From CAJJDF01 sp965657945 (GTDB lineage: Bacteria > Bacteroidota > Bacteroidia > Flavobacteriales_D > CAJJDF01), in contig CBFHPW010000007.1 of the NCBI GenBank assembly GCA_965657945.1, forward strand, positions 28,052 to 92,051: a stretch of 64,000 bases of DNA, given 5' to 3'. Shown piece after piece: positions 9,538 through 18,467 of this stretch. Position 1 is the stretch's first letter. Each line of letters starts with the position of its first letter. The position numbers were made by a program, and so were the translations under genes. Below the pieces are notes generated by a model. The model searched no databases. It was not told the origin of the DNA and saw only the letters and a program-made list of their open reading frames with translations.

Positions 9538-10008
9538 TTAATTTTTAATCAATTTAAAGTTTTTAATTATTTGCCCGCTTTTACTTACCCTCAATAAATA
9601 GGACGCTTGAGCCAAGTTGGACAAGTCAATTTCAGTATGTTGCAGAGAAATGGAATTAGATACGATTAGCTTACCATGAATAGTGTACAATCGATATTCC
9701 AAGCCATCTGGTTTGTTAGAATTTAATATGACTGTGCTAAAAGTGGGGTTTGGGTAAACCAGCAGTTCTATATCTGCACCCAAGATAGGAATCTCAAATG
9801 TTTTGCTTATTTCATAGGGCTGTTGAACTCCCTCGGCTATAGATTGAGAAGAACCACTATAAAAATCGCAAACCAATTGACCTACAGAAAAACTGACTGT
9901 GCCACTCACAGAAGTAAATTCTCCTCCTGAGGCGTTTGATGAGTCTTGAGCTTGAAGACCCAACACAGAAAAGAGGAAGAAAAGAAAGAATGTGTATTTG
10001 ATATCCAT
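9538..10008 (-). CDS. Small secreted protein with T9SS type A sorting domain
   Basis: A protein of 156 residues with a signal peptide of about 20 residues (ends LGLQAQ). It then has SSNASGGEF...VSFSVGQLV and AEGVQQPYEI, a short module that in Bacteroidota often sits beside collagen-like or PKD proteins. The C-terminal half is a type A sorting domain: LLVYPNPTFSTVILNS, a central YRLYTIHGKL and a final LLRVSKSGQIIKNFKLIKN. So it is probably exported through the T9SS and anchored or released. It is first in the four-gene cluster down to 6573; a -7-like TAAATTTG lies just upstream at 10022-10029 on the minus strand. Its function beyond being a surface protein is unknown. Confidence 0.75.
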   Translation of the reverse strand: MDIKYTFFLFFLFSVLGLQAQDSSNASGGEFTSVSGTVSFSVGQLVCDFYSGSSQSIAEGVQQPYEISKTFEIPILGADIELLVYPNPTFSTVILNSNKPDGLEYRLYTIHGKLIVSNSISLQHTEIDLSNLAQASYLLRVSKSGQIIKNFKLIKN

Positions 10009-10082
10009 CTAATATTTTTTTCAAATTTAGTAATGTATTCGATAATATTTAGCCCACATCAAGCCCATAAAAAATAATCACA

Positions 10083-10118
10083 AAAAAAAGAGAAAACATC
10101 ACTGTTTTCTCTTTTTTT
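10083..10118 (-). terminator. Rho-independent terminator after sqr
   Basis: A perfect stem AAAGAGAAAAC / GTTTTCTCTTT around a 6-base loop, T-rich on both strands. It lies about 20 bases past the stop of the sulfide:quinone reductase gene and is followed by the small-protein cluster read in the same direction. Confidence 0.85.
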
Positions 10119-10136
10119 CAGTCTCTCACAACCAGT

Positions 10137-11435
10137 TTATACCTCCACACCCTTAAGCATTTTGTTCCAATACAATCTGGGTAAAATGTATTTCTTAAGC
10201 CACCATAATCTGCGGTGCTCCTTCGAAGAATCAAAGACTAACATTTGTTTTAGCTTTGGATCCGGTGTGAAATTTGAGTCATAATCGAATTCGGCTAGCA
10301 CCATCTTACCGTAACCAGTAACCAACGGACACGAAGAATATCCATTATAAGTCTTTTCTCCCACTGGATTAGATTGGATCAATCTAGAAATATTTTCAAC
10401 CACAATCGGAACTTGTTTCCTTATTGCCGCTCCAGTTTTAGCTGTTGGCAAAGCTGCTGCATCTCCCATTCCAAATACATTTGCGTACTTCTTATGCTGA
10501 AGCGTACCATGGTCCACATCCAACCACCCAGCTTCGTTAGCCAAGTCTGAATTTTTGATGAAATCTGGTGCTGTTTGAGGGGGAGCTAAATGAAGCATGT
10601 CAAAATGAATACCGTACATAGTATCCTTTTTTGTCACTTTTATGTCTTTGCTATTGTAATTTATCGATTCGTCTATATTAGAAGAACTATTATCTTTGTC
10701 CTCCATCAAGACACAGCCTCCCGCTTTTGGGTCTTTGGTTAACTCATACCAAGCAATTTGTTTTTCGGCATCTACTTCCACCAATTTGTGGTGATACCTC
10801 ACATTGATGTCTTTTTTATTGATAACTTCCATGAGGGTTTTGGCTATTGGCTTCACGCCAAAAATAACACCTCCAGGGGTTGCAAAAACTATATCTGTTT
10901 TTTGCCTTACTCCTGATTTGGCAAAATGCTCATCGGCTAGATACATTATTTTTTGTGGAGCCCCACCACACTTAATAGGTGTAGCAGGCTGGGTAAATAA
11001 AGCCGTTCCTCCTTTAAAATTCTTTAACACTTCCCAAGTATGCTTCGGGTCAGTATAATTACTACACACAACTCCTTTATCTATTGCTTCCGTTAATCCT
11101 TTTACTAGCGAGGTATCGATTTTTATTCCAGGTGATACCACTAGATAATCGTAGTCAATTCTTTTACCTGATTTGGTGATTACTGCATTGTTTTCACAAT
11201 CAAATGAATCGGCAAATTCTTTTATCCAATTAACGCCCTTTGGCATCACTGACGCCATGGATCTTTTTGTTTTTTCAAAATTGTAAGCATTAGCACCTAC
11301 CAAAGTCCAAGCCGGCTGATAATAATGATATTCTGCGGGCTCAAGTAAGGTAACGGTTACATTTCTTTTTTTTAAAAACTGAGCAGCGGTCATAATTCCT
11401 CCTGTTCCTCCTCCGATAATTAATAGTTTTTTCAT
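10137..11435 (-). CDS. sqr: Sulfide:quinone oxidoreductase
   Basis: A flavoprotein of 432 residues that should oxidise sulfide to polysulfide or sulfane sulfur and pass electrons to membrane quinone. The N-terminus holds the FAD dinucleotide motif GGGTGG (8-13), with the acidic residue ending the second strand at LLEP. The two redox cysteines of the SQR family are present: Cys156 in PIKCGGAP and Cys369 in YSSCPLVTGYGK, the pattern of the mitochondrial (SQOR-like) type. GMGDAA (322-327) is the second FAD-binding motif. A charged insert at about 240-270 is unusual in length but not in place. It stands alone, ended by a terminator, with an inverted repeat in its promoter region that may bind a sulfide-responsive regulator (inference). 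Confidence 0.88.
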   Translation of the reverse strand: MKKLLIIGGGTGGIMTAAQFLKKRNVTVTLLEPAEYHYYQPAWTLVGANAYNFEKTKRSMASVMPKGVNWIKEFADSFDCENNAVITKSGKRIDYDYLVVSPGIKIDTSLVKGLTEAIDKGVVCSNYTDPKHTWEVLKNFKGGTALFTQPATPIKCGGAPQKIMYLADEHFAKSGVRQKTDIVFATPGGVIFGVKPIAKTLMEVINKKDINVRYHHKLVEVDAEKQIAWYELTKDPKAGGCVLMEDKDNSSSNIDESINYNSKDIKVTKKDTMYGIHFDMLHLAPPQTAPDFIKNSDLANEAGWLDVDHGTLQHKKYANVFGMGDAAALPTAKTGAAIRKQVPIVVENISRLIQSNPVGEKTYNGYSSCPLVTGYGKMVLAEFDYDSNFTPDPKLKQMLVFDSSKEHRRLWWLKKYILPRLYWNKMLKGVEV

Positions 11436-11471
11436 TGAATTTTTTTTTTAAATTTTGTAAAAAAAAATCAA

Positions 11472-11497
11472 CTTAAATGTAACTTTTGTTACTTAAG
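11472..11497. promoter_or_regulatory. Imperfect inverted repeat upstream of sqr
   Basis: CTTAA-AT-GTAAC, four T, then GTTAC-TTAAG, about 37-62 bases upstream of the sqr start. Symmetry and place suit a dimeric repressor or activator, but no regulator gene adjoins and AT-rich sequence can give such matches by chance. Confidence 0.35.
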
Positions 11498-11537
11498 ATT
11501 TTGTAATACCCTGATCTTATGAGGAAAACACAAAAAA

Positions 11538-13613
11538 TTAGTAGCCACCATTTCTTTTTCTAACAAACCATTCCACCCCAAGGAATGCAAGAAGTAGGTA
11601 GAATAAAAACTTAAGTTCTATCAAATCTTCCACCTCCTTTTCTTCGTATCGCACATCTACCATCGACTGATTACTTGTGATGTATTCAACTAAATCCCCT
11701 ACTCTATCAAGGGGAACCATTTTGCCGTTGGTACTTGCGCTTAACTGATACATCAAATCAAAATCAGCCCTCGTGTTTTTAAATTCTACGTTTACTTTTT
11801 CTACAGAGAATTCACCGAATTTGTTCACTTTTTTTCCATCAAGCAAGGTGCTTGCTGTGTAAGAGTAATTTCCCGACTTCAATTTCCCTAAAGCTAAAGC
11901 ATAGGATTCACCACTTGGAGAAAACAAGAAATCATACTTTTCTTTATTTTCATCAGTTAGTTGAAAAGCTACCTCCTGCGAATTAATTAATTCATAACTT
12001 TTGTTGTACACCTCTCCTTGAACTGTAATATCGTCTCCCTCGGCATATACGGGCTTTCCTTCTACTCGAAATCTACTTTTATCCTCTTTGGCTACCAGCA
12101 GCTGGACCGACCGCTGAAACAACTCATCAAAACTTTGGCTACTTCCTTCTTGTCCAAACTCTTGAAGTCGCCATCTCCAAAACCCTTCTCCCACCAATAC
12201 ACCTCTTTTCCTTTCCTCTTTGTTGGAAAACAACAACAAAGGATAATCCGTTTTTGCAGGACCTATTCTTTGAAAAAGCGCCACTTGAGAGGAGTTGCTC
12301 ACTTCGTATTTATTAGAAAAAGGCACTTGAATAGGACTGTATCCGCCAAGCTTACTAATCGATTCTATGGATAACTCAAATTGATTAAAACTAGAGTTTG
12401 CCACGAGGCTGGCTTCGGTTTCTGTTTTGGCACCCTTTATTTGAACGCCCATTTCACTTTGATTGAAAACACCAAAATCTACTTGATTTCCTAGAATTGA
12501 AAAAACTGGAATATCGGAACTAAATACCTCAGGCACTTTCTGTTGAGAACTAGGCAAATTGTGAGTAATAATTAAACTGTACTCTTTCAGATTATTAGGT
12601 ATGTTGCTAGCTAGCTTTGTTTCCAGTTCATAATTATCGTTGGAAATCAACCCGTTTTTTATTGCTTGTACATCTGGATGAGGTGAATTGGCCAACAACA
12701 GAATTTTTTGTTTCGATTTGAGCACCTCTACGTAAAAAGAAATTTGATTGTTTTGTAATGTTACTTCCCCTTCCACCCCCTGTAGTTTTGCCGTAAATTT
12801 CTGCAAACCTTCTTTGGCAGCTTCTATTTCAAACCTTATTTTTTGAATTCCCTTCGAACTAGAAACGACAAGGGGCTTTTCTGAAAAAAGCGCTCCTCCC
12901 GATTGCAACATAACACGTGTTTTGTCTTGAAAAACTCCACTGGATTGAATAGCTATTTCAACCGGAAATGTATTTCCTTGATAAGCAATTTTGTTGTGAA
13001 AGACATTTTCTATCCAACTGTCCTTTTGTTGGGAAGAATCACCTAACAAAACCGTATTGACCGGAACATTCTTAAACTCTTTTGCTGAGTAAATAGGATT
13101 ACTTCCTTGGTTATAAATCCCATCTGAGGCAAGCACAATTGCTCCCAAATTTCTGTTGTAATAGCGCTGGTGTATTTCAGAAAAAACTGTGGATAAATTT
13201 GTTCCGTTTTCGGCAAAATTGAGGAGGTCGTTTTCGGAAAGTTGCTTGCCAAAAGAATACGAAACAACTTCAAATTCTTGAGACAAATTATCACTCAATT
13301 CTTTCATTTTGGCTTCATACTTAGAAGCATATTCCAAAGAATCTCGGTTTGCCAAAACAGAGGAACTGTTGTCTTTCAATAAAACTACGATGGGCCTTTC
13401 GACTTTGGTTTTGGCATACTCCAAAAGAGGTTCCAGCAGCAAAAAAGTAAGCACAAACAAACTGACAAAACGAAAAACGCCCAAGACTTGTTTCCAAATT
13501 TTGGGCAATTCTTTTAATTTAGAATCATTTCGATAAAGACCATACGCTCCCAATCCTGCAACGAGTATACAAATTGCAATGTACCAAACTGGAAAATTAA
13601 GAAGAATCTTCAA
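11538..13613 (-). CDS. Membrane-anchored von Willebrand factor A domain protein
   Basis: A protein of 691 residues with two N-terminal membrane helices (about 8-26 and 45-63) and one near the C-terminus (LKFLFYLLLAFLGVEWFV). Just after the second helix is a VWA-like strand IVVLLK followed by DNSSS (81-85), the D-x-S-x-S metal-site pattern, and later NLGAIVLASDG. The long middle region has beta-sandwich character (e.g. GNYSYTASTLLDGKKV), facing the periplasm. Such proteins are common in Bacteroidota and resemble the Bat family, but no MoxR or Bat neighbours are seen. It lies about 14 bp downstream of fabG on the same strand and may share its transcript. Exact role unknown. Confidence 0.7.
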   Translation of the reverse strand: MKILLNFPVWYIAICILVAGLGAYGLYRNDSKLKELPKIWKQVLGVFRFVSLFVLTFLLLEPLLEYAKTKVERPIVVLLKDNSSSVLANRDSLEYASKYEAKMKELSDNLSQEFEVVSYSFGKQLSENDLLNFAENGTNLSTVFSEIHQRYYNRNLGAIVLASDGIYNQGSNPIYSAKEFKNVPVNTVLLGDSSQQKDSWIENVFHNKIAYQGNTFPVEIAIQSSGVFQDKTRVMLQSGGALFSEKPLVVSSSKGIQKIRFEIEAAKEGLQKFTAKLQGVEGEVTLQNNQISFYVEVLKSKQKILLLANSPHPDVQAIKNGLISNDNYELETKLASNIPNNLKEYSLIITHNLPSSQQKVPEVFSSDIPVFSILGNQVDFGVFNQSEMGVQIKGAKTETEASLVANSSFNQFELSIESISKLGGYSPIQVPFSNKYEVSNSSQVALFQRIGPAKTDYPLLLFSNKEERKRGVLVGEGFWRWRLQEFGQEGSSQSFDELFQRSVQLLVAKEDKSRFRVEGKPVYAEGDDITVQGEVYNKSYELINSQEVAFQLTDENKEKYDFLFSPSGESYALALGKLKSGNYSYTASTLLDGKKVNKFGEFSVEKVNVEFKNTRADFDLMYQLSASTNGKMVPLDRVGDLVEYITSNQSMVDVRYEEKEVEDLIELKFLFYLLLAFLGVEWFVRKRNGGY

Positions 13614-13626
13614 TCAGTAGGTTCTA

Positions 13627-14373
13627 TTAGGTTAGCATTCCTCCGCACACGTGAATCGTTTGGCCTGTCACATAAGCACTCATATCGCTTGCCAAAAACA
13701 CAACCACATCTGCCACGTCATCTGGCGATCCAGCTCTTTTCAAGGGAATATCTTTTACCCATCCTTCTACTACTTCTTGATCCAATTTCGCTGTCATTTC
13801 TGTGGCAATGAATCCTGGTGCAATTGCATTACTTCTTATATTTCTAGAACCCAATTCTTTTGCAACAGATTTTGTAAACCCTATCATTCCTGCTTTAGAG
13901 GCAGCATAGTTTGATTGCCCAGCATTTCCATTCACCCCAACTACCGAAGTTAAGTTCACAATCGATCCTTTTCTTTGTTTTAACATCGGTCGCTGAACTG
14001 CTTTCGTTAAATTGAAAACAGACTTTAAATTTACACGAATCACATCATCCCAATCTTGTTCAGACATTCTCATCAGCAAGCCATCTTTTGTAATTCCTGC
14101 ATTGTTTACCAACGCATCTATCTGACCAAAATCAGCCATTACATCCTCTACTAATTTTTGAGAAGCTTCAAATTCGGATGCATCAGATTGATACCCCTTT
14201 GCCTTCACTCCCATTCCAATCAATTCTTTTTCAACTTCTTTGGCCTTTTCTGGAGAAGATAAATAGGTGAAAGCAATGTTCGCACCTTGTTCTGCACATT
14301 TTATGGCAATTCCTTTTCCTATTCCTTTGGAAGCTCCTGTTATTAAGACAACTTTATCTGCTAATAATTTCAT
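13627..14373 (-). CDS. fabG: 3-oxoacyl-[acyl-carrier-protein] reductase
   Basis: FabG reduces 3-oxoacyl-ACP with NADPH in each fatty acid elongation cycle. The protein of 248 residues is full length. It shows the classic SDR cofactor motif TGASKGIG near the start, NNAG in the middle (the structural Asn), catalytic Ser in NLTSVVGVNGNAGQ, and Tyr/Lys in SNYAASKAG. It ends GQTIHVCGGM, the usual FabG tail. The frame can be extended to 14430, but MKLLADKVVLITGASKGIG starts at 14373 and matches family length, so that start is used. The VWA gene follows it after about 13 bp; ribBA is divergent. Confidence 0.95.
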   Translation of the reverse strand: MKLLADKVVLITGASKGIGKGIAIKCAEQGANIAFTYLSSPEKAKEVEKELIGMGVKAKGYQSDASEFEASQKLVEDVMADFGQIDALVNNAGITKDGLLMRMSEQDWDDVIRVNLKSVFNLTKAVQRPMLKQRKGSIVNLTSVVGVNGNAGQSNYAASKAGMIGFTKSVAKELGSRNIRSNAIAPGFIATEMTAKLDQEVVEGWVKDIPLKRAGSPDDVADVVVFLASDMSAYVTGQTIHVCGGMLT

Positions 14374-14477
14374 TCTACTGTTTTTTATCTTGGTTGAGTT
14401 CAAAGATAATTGATAAATGATAATTGGCAAATCATAATTAACATTTAAAAAATCATGAACACCTCTAATATTTGGTG

Positions 14478-14485
14478 TACTTTTG
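14478..14485 (+). promoter_or_regulatory. -7 promoter element of ribBA
   Basis: TACTTTTG fits the Bacteroidota -7 consensus TAnnTTTG and lies 36 bases upstream of the ribBA start. It overlaps a small dyad (CTTTTGC, GTAA, GCAAAG). No matching -33 TTG is seen at the right distance, and there is no FMN riboswitch in the short leader. Confidence 0.4.
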
Positions 14486-14520
14486 CGTAAGCAAAGTATG
14501 AATATTTTTTTGAATAAAAC

Positions 14521-15735
14521 ATGGAAGACATCAAATTAAACACCATTGAGGAAGCGCTGAATGATATAAGAGCAGGAAAGGTTATCATTGTGGTGGATGA
14601 CGAAGACAGAGAAAACGAGGGAGATTTTTTGACCGCTGCTAGAAACTCAACTCCAGAAATTATTAATTTTATGGCTACTCACGGTCGTGGTTTAATTTGT
14701 GCACCGTTATCAGAAAAAAGATGTGCCGAATTGGATCTTGAACTTATGGTTCAAAACAACGATTCTCCTTACGAAACACCCTTTACAATTTCAGTGGATC
14801 TATTGGGCAACGGATGTACAACAGGAATATCGGCAAGCGACAGAGACAAAACCATTAAGGCATTGATTGACCCTGAAACTAAACCCAACCAATTGGGTAA
14901 ACCTGGTCATATTTTTCCATTACGAGCAAGAAATGGAGGAGTACTGAGAAGAGCAGGACATACCGAAGCGGCTGTGGATATCTCCCGAATGGCTGGTTTT
15001 GAAGAAGCTGGAATCATTGTAGAAATATTGAATGAAGACGGTACGATGGCAAGGCTGCCACAGCTGATGAAAATTGCAAAAAAACATGACATGAAAATCA
15101 TTTCAATTGAGGATTTGATTTCATACCGTTTACAAAATGAAAGCTTGGTTGAAAAACAACTAGAAATAAAACTACCCACTGAACACGGAGATTTCAATCT
15201 AGTTCATTTCTCACAAACTACTGACGGGAAAGAACATTTGGCACTGGTAAAAGGAGAATGGGAAAAAGATGAGCCAATTTTAGTTCGAGTTCACTCAAGT
15301 TGTATGACAGGCGATATTTTTGGTTCTTGTCGTTGCGATTGCGGGCCTCAGCTAAAAACGGCTATGAAGATGGTAGAAGAAGCCGGAAAAGGAGTAATTC
15401 TGTACATGAACCAAGAAGGAAGAGGAATTGGTTTGTTGAATAAACTGAAAGCCTACAAATTGCAAGAAGAAGGCTACGATACGCTTGAAGCAAATATAAA
15501 ACTTGGATTTAAAGGAGACCAAAGAGACTACGGAATTGGAGCACAAATTTTGAGAAAGCTCGGAGTTACAAAAATGAAACTAATGAGCAATAATCCTCAA
15601 AAAAGAACTGGATTAATTGGCTATGGATTGGAAATCGTTGAAAATGTTCCGTTAGAAATTGAAGCTAACATTCACAACAAAGGTTACTTAGAAACAAAAA
15701 GAGACAAAATGGGTCACACCCTAAAAATGAAGTGA
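14521..15735 (+). CDS. ribBA: Bifunctional DHBP synthase / GTP cyclohydrolase II
   Basis: Supplies both starting blocks of riboflavin. The N-terminal half (to about residue 200) is 3,4-dihydroxy-2-butanone 4-phosphate synthase, with the acidic DDEDRENEGD loop and the late HTEAAVD motif. The C-terminal half (about 205-404) is GTP cyclohydrolase II; its zinc site is the Cys cluster in CMTGDIFGSCRCDCG, followed by MNQEGRGIGL and the GYGLEIVE end. The length of 404 residues is normal for the fusion. It is monocistronic: its own -7 element and a strong terminator at 15757-15797. No other rib gene is nearby, so the pathway is scattered in this genome. Confidence 0.97.
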   Translation: MEDIKLNTIEEALNDIRAGKVIIVVDDEDRENEGDFLTAARNSTPEIINFMATHGRGLICAPLSEKRCAELDLELMVQNNDSPYETPFTISVDLLGNGCTTGISASDRDKTIKALIDPETKPNQLGKPGHIFPLRARNGGVLRRAGHTEAAVDISRMAGFEEAGIIVEILNEDGTMARLPQLMKIAKKHDMKIISIEDLISYRLQNESLVEKQLEIKLPTEHGDFNLVHFSQTTDGKEHLALVKGEWEKDEPILVRVHSSCMTGDIFGSCRCDCGPQLKTAMKMVEEAGKGVILYMNQEGRGIGLLNKLKAYKLQEEGYDTLEANIKLGFKGDQRDYGIGAQILRKLGVTKMKLMSNNPQKRTGLIGYGLEIVENVPLEIEANIHNKGYLETKRDKMGHTLKMK

Positions 15736-15756
15736 TTCAATGAGAAGAACTAAACA

Positions 15757-15797
15757 AAACATGCTCATCAATAAGAATTGAAAGAGCATGTTTTTTA
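15757..15797 (+). terminator. Rho-independent terminator after ribBA
   Basis: Stem AACATGCTC / GAGCATGTT around a loop of about 19 bases, then a run of T. It begins 21 bases after the ribBA stop. Confidence 0.8.
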
Positions 15798-15815
15798 AGT
15801 TAAAAAACACACCAA

Positions 15816-16913
15816 ATGCAACAAGAGCTCACAATAAATAGAGTGCCAGAATCTACCAACAATTCACTGCGAGCATGGAGCGCTGCTGATGAGTTATTAA
15901 TTGCACAGCTTAATGAATCAAAGTCGGATTCTGTTCTCGTTTACAATGATGGATTTGGTTATTTGAGTGCTTATGCCCAGCCCAAAAAAGTATATGGTGC
16001 TTTTGATTCAAAGAGCCAAGTGAAAGCAACCACTGAAAACTTTGTCACCAACTCACTGAATACAGATAATTTTGTACCCTCTTCCCTCCTGTCCTCACTA
16101 CCTAAAAAAGTGGAAATTGGAATGATGAAAATTCCCAAATCTCTCGAATTATTTGAATTATTCATTTCACATTTCGTGAAAAACTCCACGGAAGAATCTG
16201 TTCTTTTGTGTGGTTTTATGACTCGTAATTTCACAAAACAGTTAGTAGAAATAGCTCAACAATACTTTGAAGAAGTAGAACAATCACTATCCAAAAAGAA
16301 AGCTCGACTTCTGATTCTGAAGACACCAAAAAAGGTTTCGGAAAAATCAATGATCAAATCCATTCCATTCGGGGAGGAGGAAATTAAACAATATTATGGT
16401 GTTTTTTCTTCTAATCACATCGATTATGCCACTCAGTTTTTAATCGAAAACTTGGAACCACCAGAAATTGTGAACTCTGCCTTAGATTTAGCATCTGGAA
16501 ATGGAATTTTAGCAAAAGAAATTCAGAAACAATTTCCCGAATCTGAGTTAATCTTAGTGGATGATTCGCTTCTAGCCATAGAAAGCTCAAAACTAAACTT
16601 AACCGGGGATAAACTCTCATTTTTCCACAACAATAATTTAGAGGACATCGCCTCTAATTCATTGGATTACGTGGTAAGCAATCCGCCTTTTCATGTAGAA
16701 TACGAGGTAGACATCAGTCTGCCGTTGCGCTTATTTAGAGCAGTGGAAAAGAAATTAGTGAATGAAGGGAAGTTTCAGCTGGTGGCAAATTCTCACCTGA
16801 ATTATAAGCCACATTTAGAAAAAATATTCAAAAGAGTAAAGGTCGTATTTGACAACGACAAATTTGTCGTGTATTCTTGTTACAAAAGATGGGACAAAAA
16901 CCAAGAGTGGTAA
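15816..16913 (+). CDS. rlmG: RlmG/RsmC-type rRNA guanine-N2 methyltransferase
   Basis: A SAM-dependent methyltransferase of 365 residues with the two-domain plan of RsmC/RlmG: a degenerate N-terminal Rossmann half and a catalytic C-terminal half. The active half has the SAM loop LDLASGNGILA, the acidic strand end ILVDDS, and the catalytic NPPF motif in SNPPFHVEYEVD. Before the SAM loop, GVFSSNHIDYATQFLIENL matches the RlmG-type lead-in better than RsmC, so methylation of 23S G1835 is the better guess; the exact rRNA base is not proven. It is followed closely by two unknown genes in the same direction, which could share its transcript. Confidence 0.75.
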   Translation: MQQELTINRVPESTNNSLRAWSAADELLIAQLNESKSDSVLVYNDGFGYLSAYAQPKKVYGAFDSKSQVKATTENFVTNSLNTDNFVPSSLLSSLPKKVEIGMMKIPKSLELFELFISHFVKNSTEESVLLCGFMTRNFTKQLVEIAQQYFEEVEQSLSKKKARLLILKTPKKVSEKSMIKSIPFGEEEIKQYYGVFSSNHIDYATQFLIENLEPPEIVNSALDLASGNGILAKEIQKQFPESELILVDDSLLAIESSKLNLTGDKLSFFHNNNLEDIASNSLDYVVSNPPFHVEYEVDISLPLRLFRAVEKKLVNEGKFQLVANSHLNYKPHLEKIFKRVKVVFDNDKFVVYSCYKRWDKNQEW

Positions 16914-16958
16914 AAATAGGAAACATTGTTTTTATTCTGTCATAAAAAAAAGAGAAAC

Positions 16959-17342
16959 ATGAGACAAGAACAAATTAAAAACTTACGCCCCGATATTCCG
17001 AAGGCAGAAATAACCAGAGGAATTTCGAAAATAGAAGAATTTCAAAATACGGCACTCCGACAAATCATAAAATTTCAGCACGAAGTCATTCTACTCCTAT
17101 TTTCTAACTATGCCAGAAAAATTCACAAAGACTGGGGATCTATATCCAATGAAAAAAAGGAAGAGTTTATTGAAAGCGTATTGAGTAAAAACCAACAACT
17201 AAAAAATCAATACCTAGGAGTTGTTTTGGGTTTAATGAGCATAGAAGAAGTCCAATTTTATCTAGCCCATTCCTCTGAAATAAACCGAAGAATTAGTCAA
17301 ATCATAAAACAAAGAATACAAACTAATTTGGGAAGTATTTAG
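16959..17342 (+). CDS. Small helical protein of unknown function
   Basis: I do not recognise a family. The product is 127 residues from the ATG at 16959 (MRQEQIKNLRPDIPKAE); an ATG at 16926 would add a stretch with no similarity to a coding start. The sequence is strongly alpha-helical, charged and without signal peptide or membrane segments, with helices around QNTALRQIIKFQHEVILLLF and SEINRRISQIIKQRI. It lies between the rRNA methyltransferase (45 bp after its stop) and the kinase-like gene (45 bp before it) on the same strand, so a joint transcript is likely. Function unknown. Confidence 0.55.
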   Translation: MRQEQIKNLRPDIPKAEITRGISKIEEFQNTALRQIIKFQHEVILLLFSNYARKIHKDWGSISNEKKEEFIESVLSKNQQLKNQYLGVVLGLMSIEEVQFYLAHSSEINRRISQIIKQRIQTNLGSI

Positions 17343-17387
17343 ATTTTCGTACCTTTTTGGGATACAAAAAAACCAGTTAAAACTTTT

Positions 17388-18419
17388 ATGCCATTCAACC
17401 ACATTGAGTACAAAAAACCTATTTACAAAATAAAAGCACCTCTGCGGGATCACTTGGAACAATACTCCAGATTATCAGATATTTCTCTAACCTATGAGGA
17501 TTTACTTCGATACCAACAGTTAATCCCAATTACGGATGAGACTGGGAAAGACACCAATTGGTTTTCGGCACTTTACCCGATCGAAGAGCAAAAATACTTC
17601 CAAGAAGAACTGGTTAAAATCTACCAAACACTGGTGGCAGATGGAGACATTTTGAATTATGTAAAAGTGGGCAGTATTGATTTCTGCTCTTTCGGAAACT
17701 CAAAACCATTTCGAATTAAAGTAATCAATGAAATAAACGACAACTACGACTATTTTTATATCAAAAAAGCTGATGCTTCAAGAATTTATGGGCTTGAACT
17801 GGAAGAAATATTTTCGCCCGATAAAGTAACATTTCTTGTCAATAAATCGACATTGATTGAGGATCACGTGGTGGGTATTCCTTGCGATGAATTTATTACA
17901 AGAAATAAAAAAGTAAAAATTGAAAACAGACTCAGATTCGCAAAAGAATTTGTAAAGTTCAACGAAAGGTGCTTTGTTCGGTTGCTTGGTGACATGCGCG
18001 CTTATAATTTTGTGGTAGAAATTACACAAGATTTTGACAACGTTCAATACCGACTGAGAGCCATGGATTTTGATCAACAAAGTTATGAAGGGCGAAAAAA
18101 CATGTATTTACCTCAGTACTATAAGGACAACCTTCCACTGGTAACTCTAGCAAGAGAATTACTCACAGACGAAATGGCGCAACAATACATGAAACAGGAA
18201 AGGGTAGCCATGAAAAAGAGGTACCTTGCCTACAAACAAAGAACAAAATCCTTGCTAAGACGAATGAAAAAAGACACAATTTCGAGCAAAGAAAACATTG
18301 AAACACTTAAAAAAGAATTTGCTGTTTACTACAACAATCCTCAATTTTTGAATTTTAAGACCATGGGACAAATTTTAGAATTGCACATAGAAACAAAACT
18401 TGGAATAAAGATTTTTTAA
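17388..18419 (+). CDS. Uncharacterised protein with protein-kinase-like motifs
   Basis: A protein of 343 residues with no signal peptide. I know no named family. In order it has YFYIKKAD (possible phosphate-lysine strand), TLIEDHVVGIPCDEFI (like the hinge region of APH/HipA-type kinases), RLLGDMRAYNFVVE (a D-x-x-x-x-N catalytic-loop pattern) and LRAMDFDQQ (an acidic metal-loop pattern). The spacing of these blocks fits a eukaryotic-like or aminoglycoside-phosphotransferase fold, but the glycine loop is not clear and the match is by eye. The rest is helical and basic near the end (KQRTKSLLRRMKK). Whether it is active or pseudo-kinase is unknown. Confidence 0.6.
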   Translation: MPFNHIEYKKPIYKIKAPLRDHLEQYSRLSDISLTYEDLLRYQQLIPITDETGKDTNWFSALYPIEEQKYFQEELVKIYQTLVADGDILNYVKVGSIDFCSFGNSKPFRIKVINEINDNYDYFYIKKADASRIYGLELEEIFSPDKVTFLVNKSTLIEDHVVGIPCDEFITRNKKVKIENRLRFAKEFVKFNERCFVRLLGDMRAYNFVVEITQDFDNVQYRLRAMDFDQQSYEGRKNMYLPQYYKDNLPLVTLARELLTDEMAQQYMKQERVAMKKRYLAYKQRTKSLLRRMKKDTISSKENIETLKKEFAVYYNNPQFLNFKTMGQILELHIETKLGIKIF

Positions 18420-18467
18420 TTGAAACCTAAATTATCTTACTTTTATCGATAACAATTAACACACAGA

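Noticed and set aside
14440..14520. FMN riboswitch before ribBA
   Set aside because: Only about 35 bases separate the likely transcription start from the ATG and the conserved RFN core is absent.
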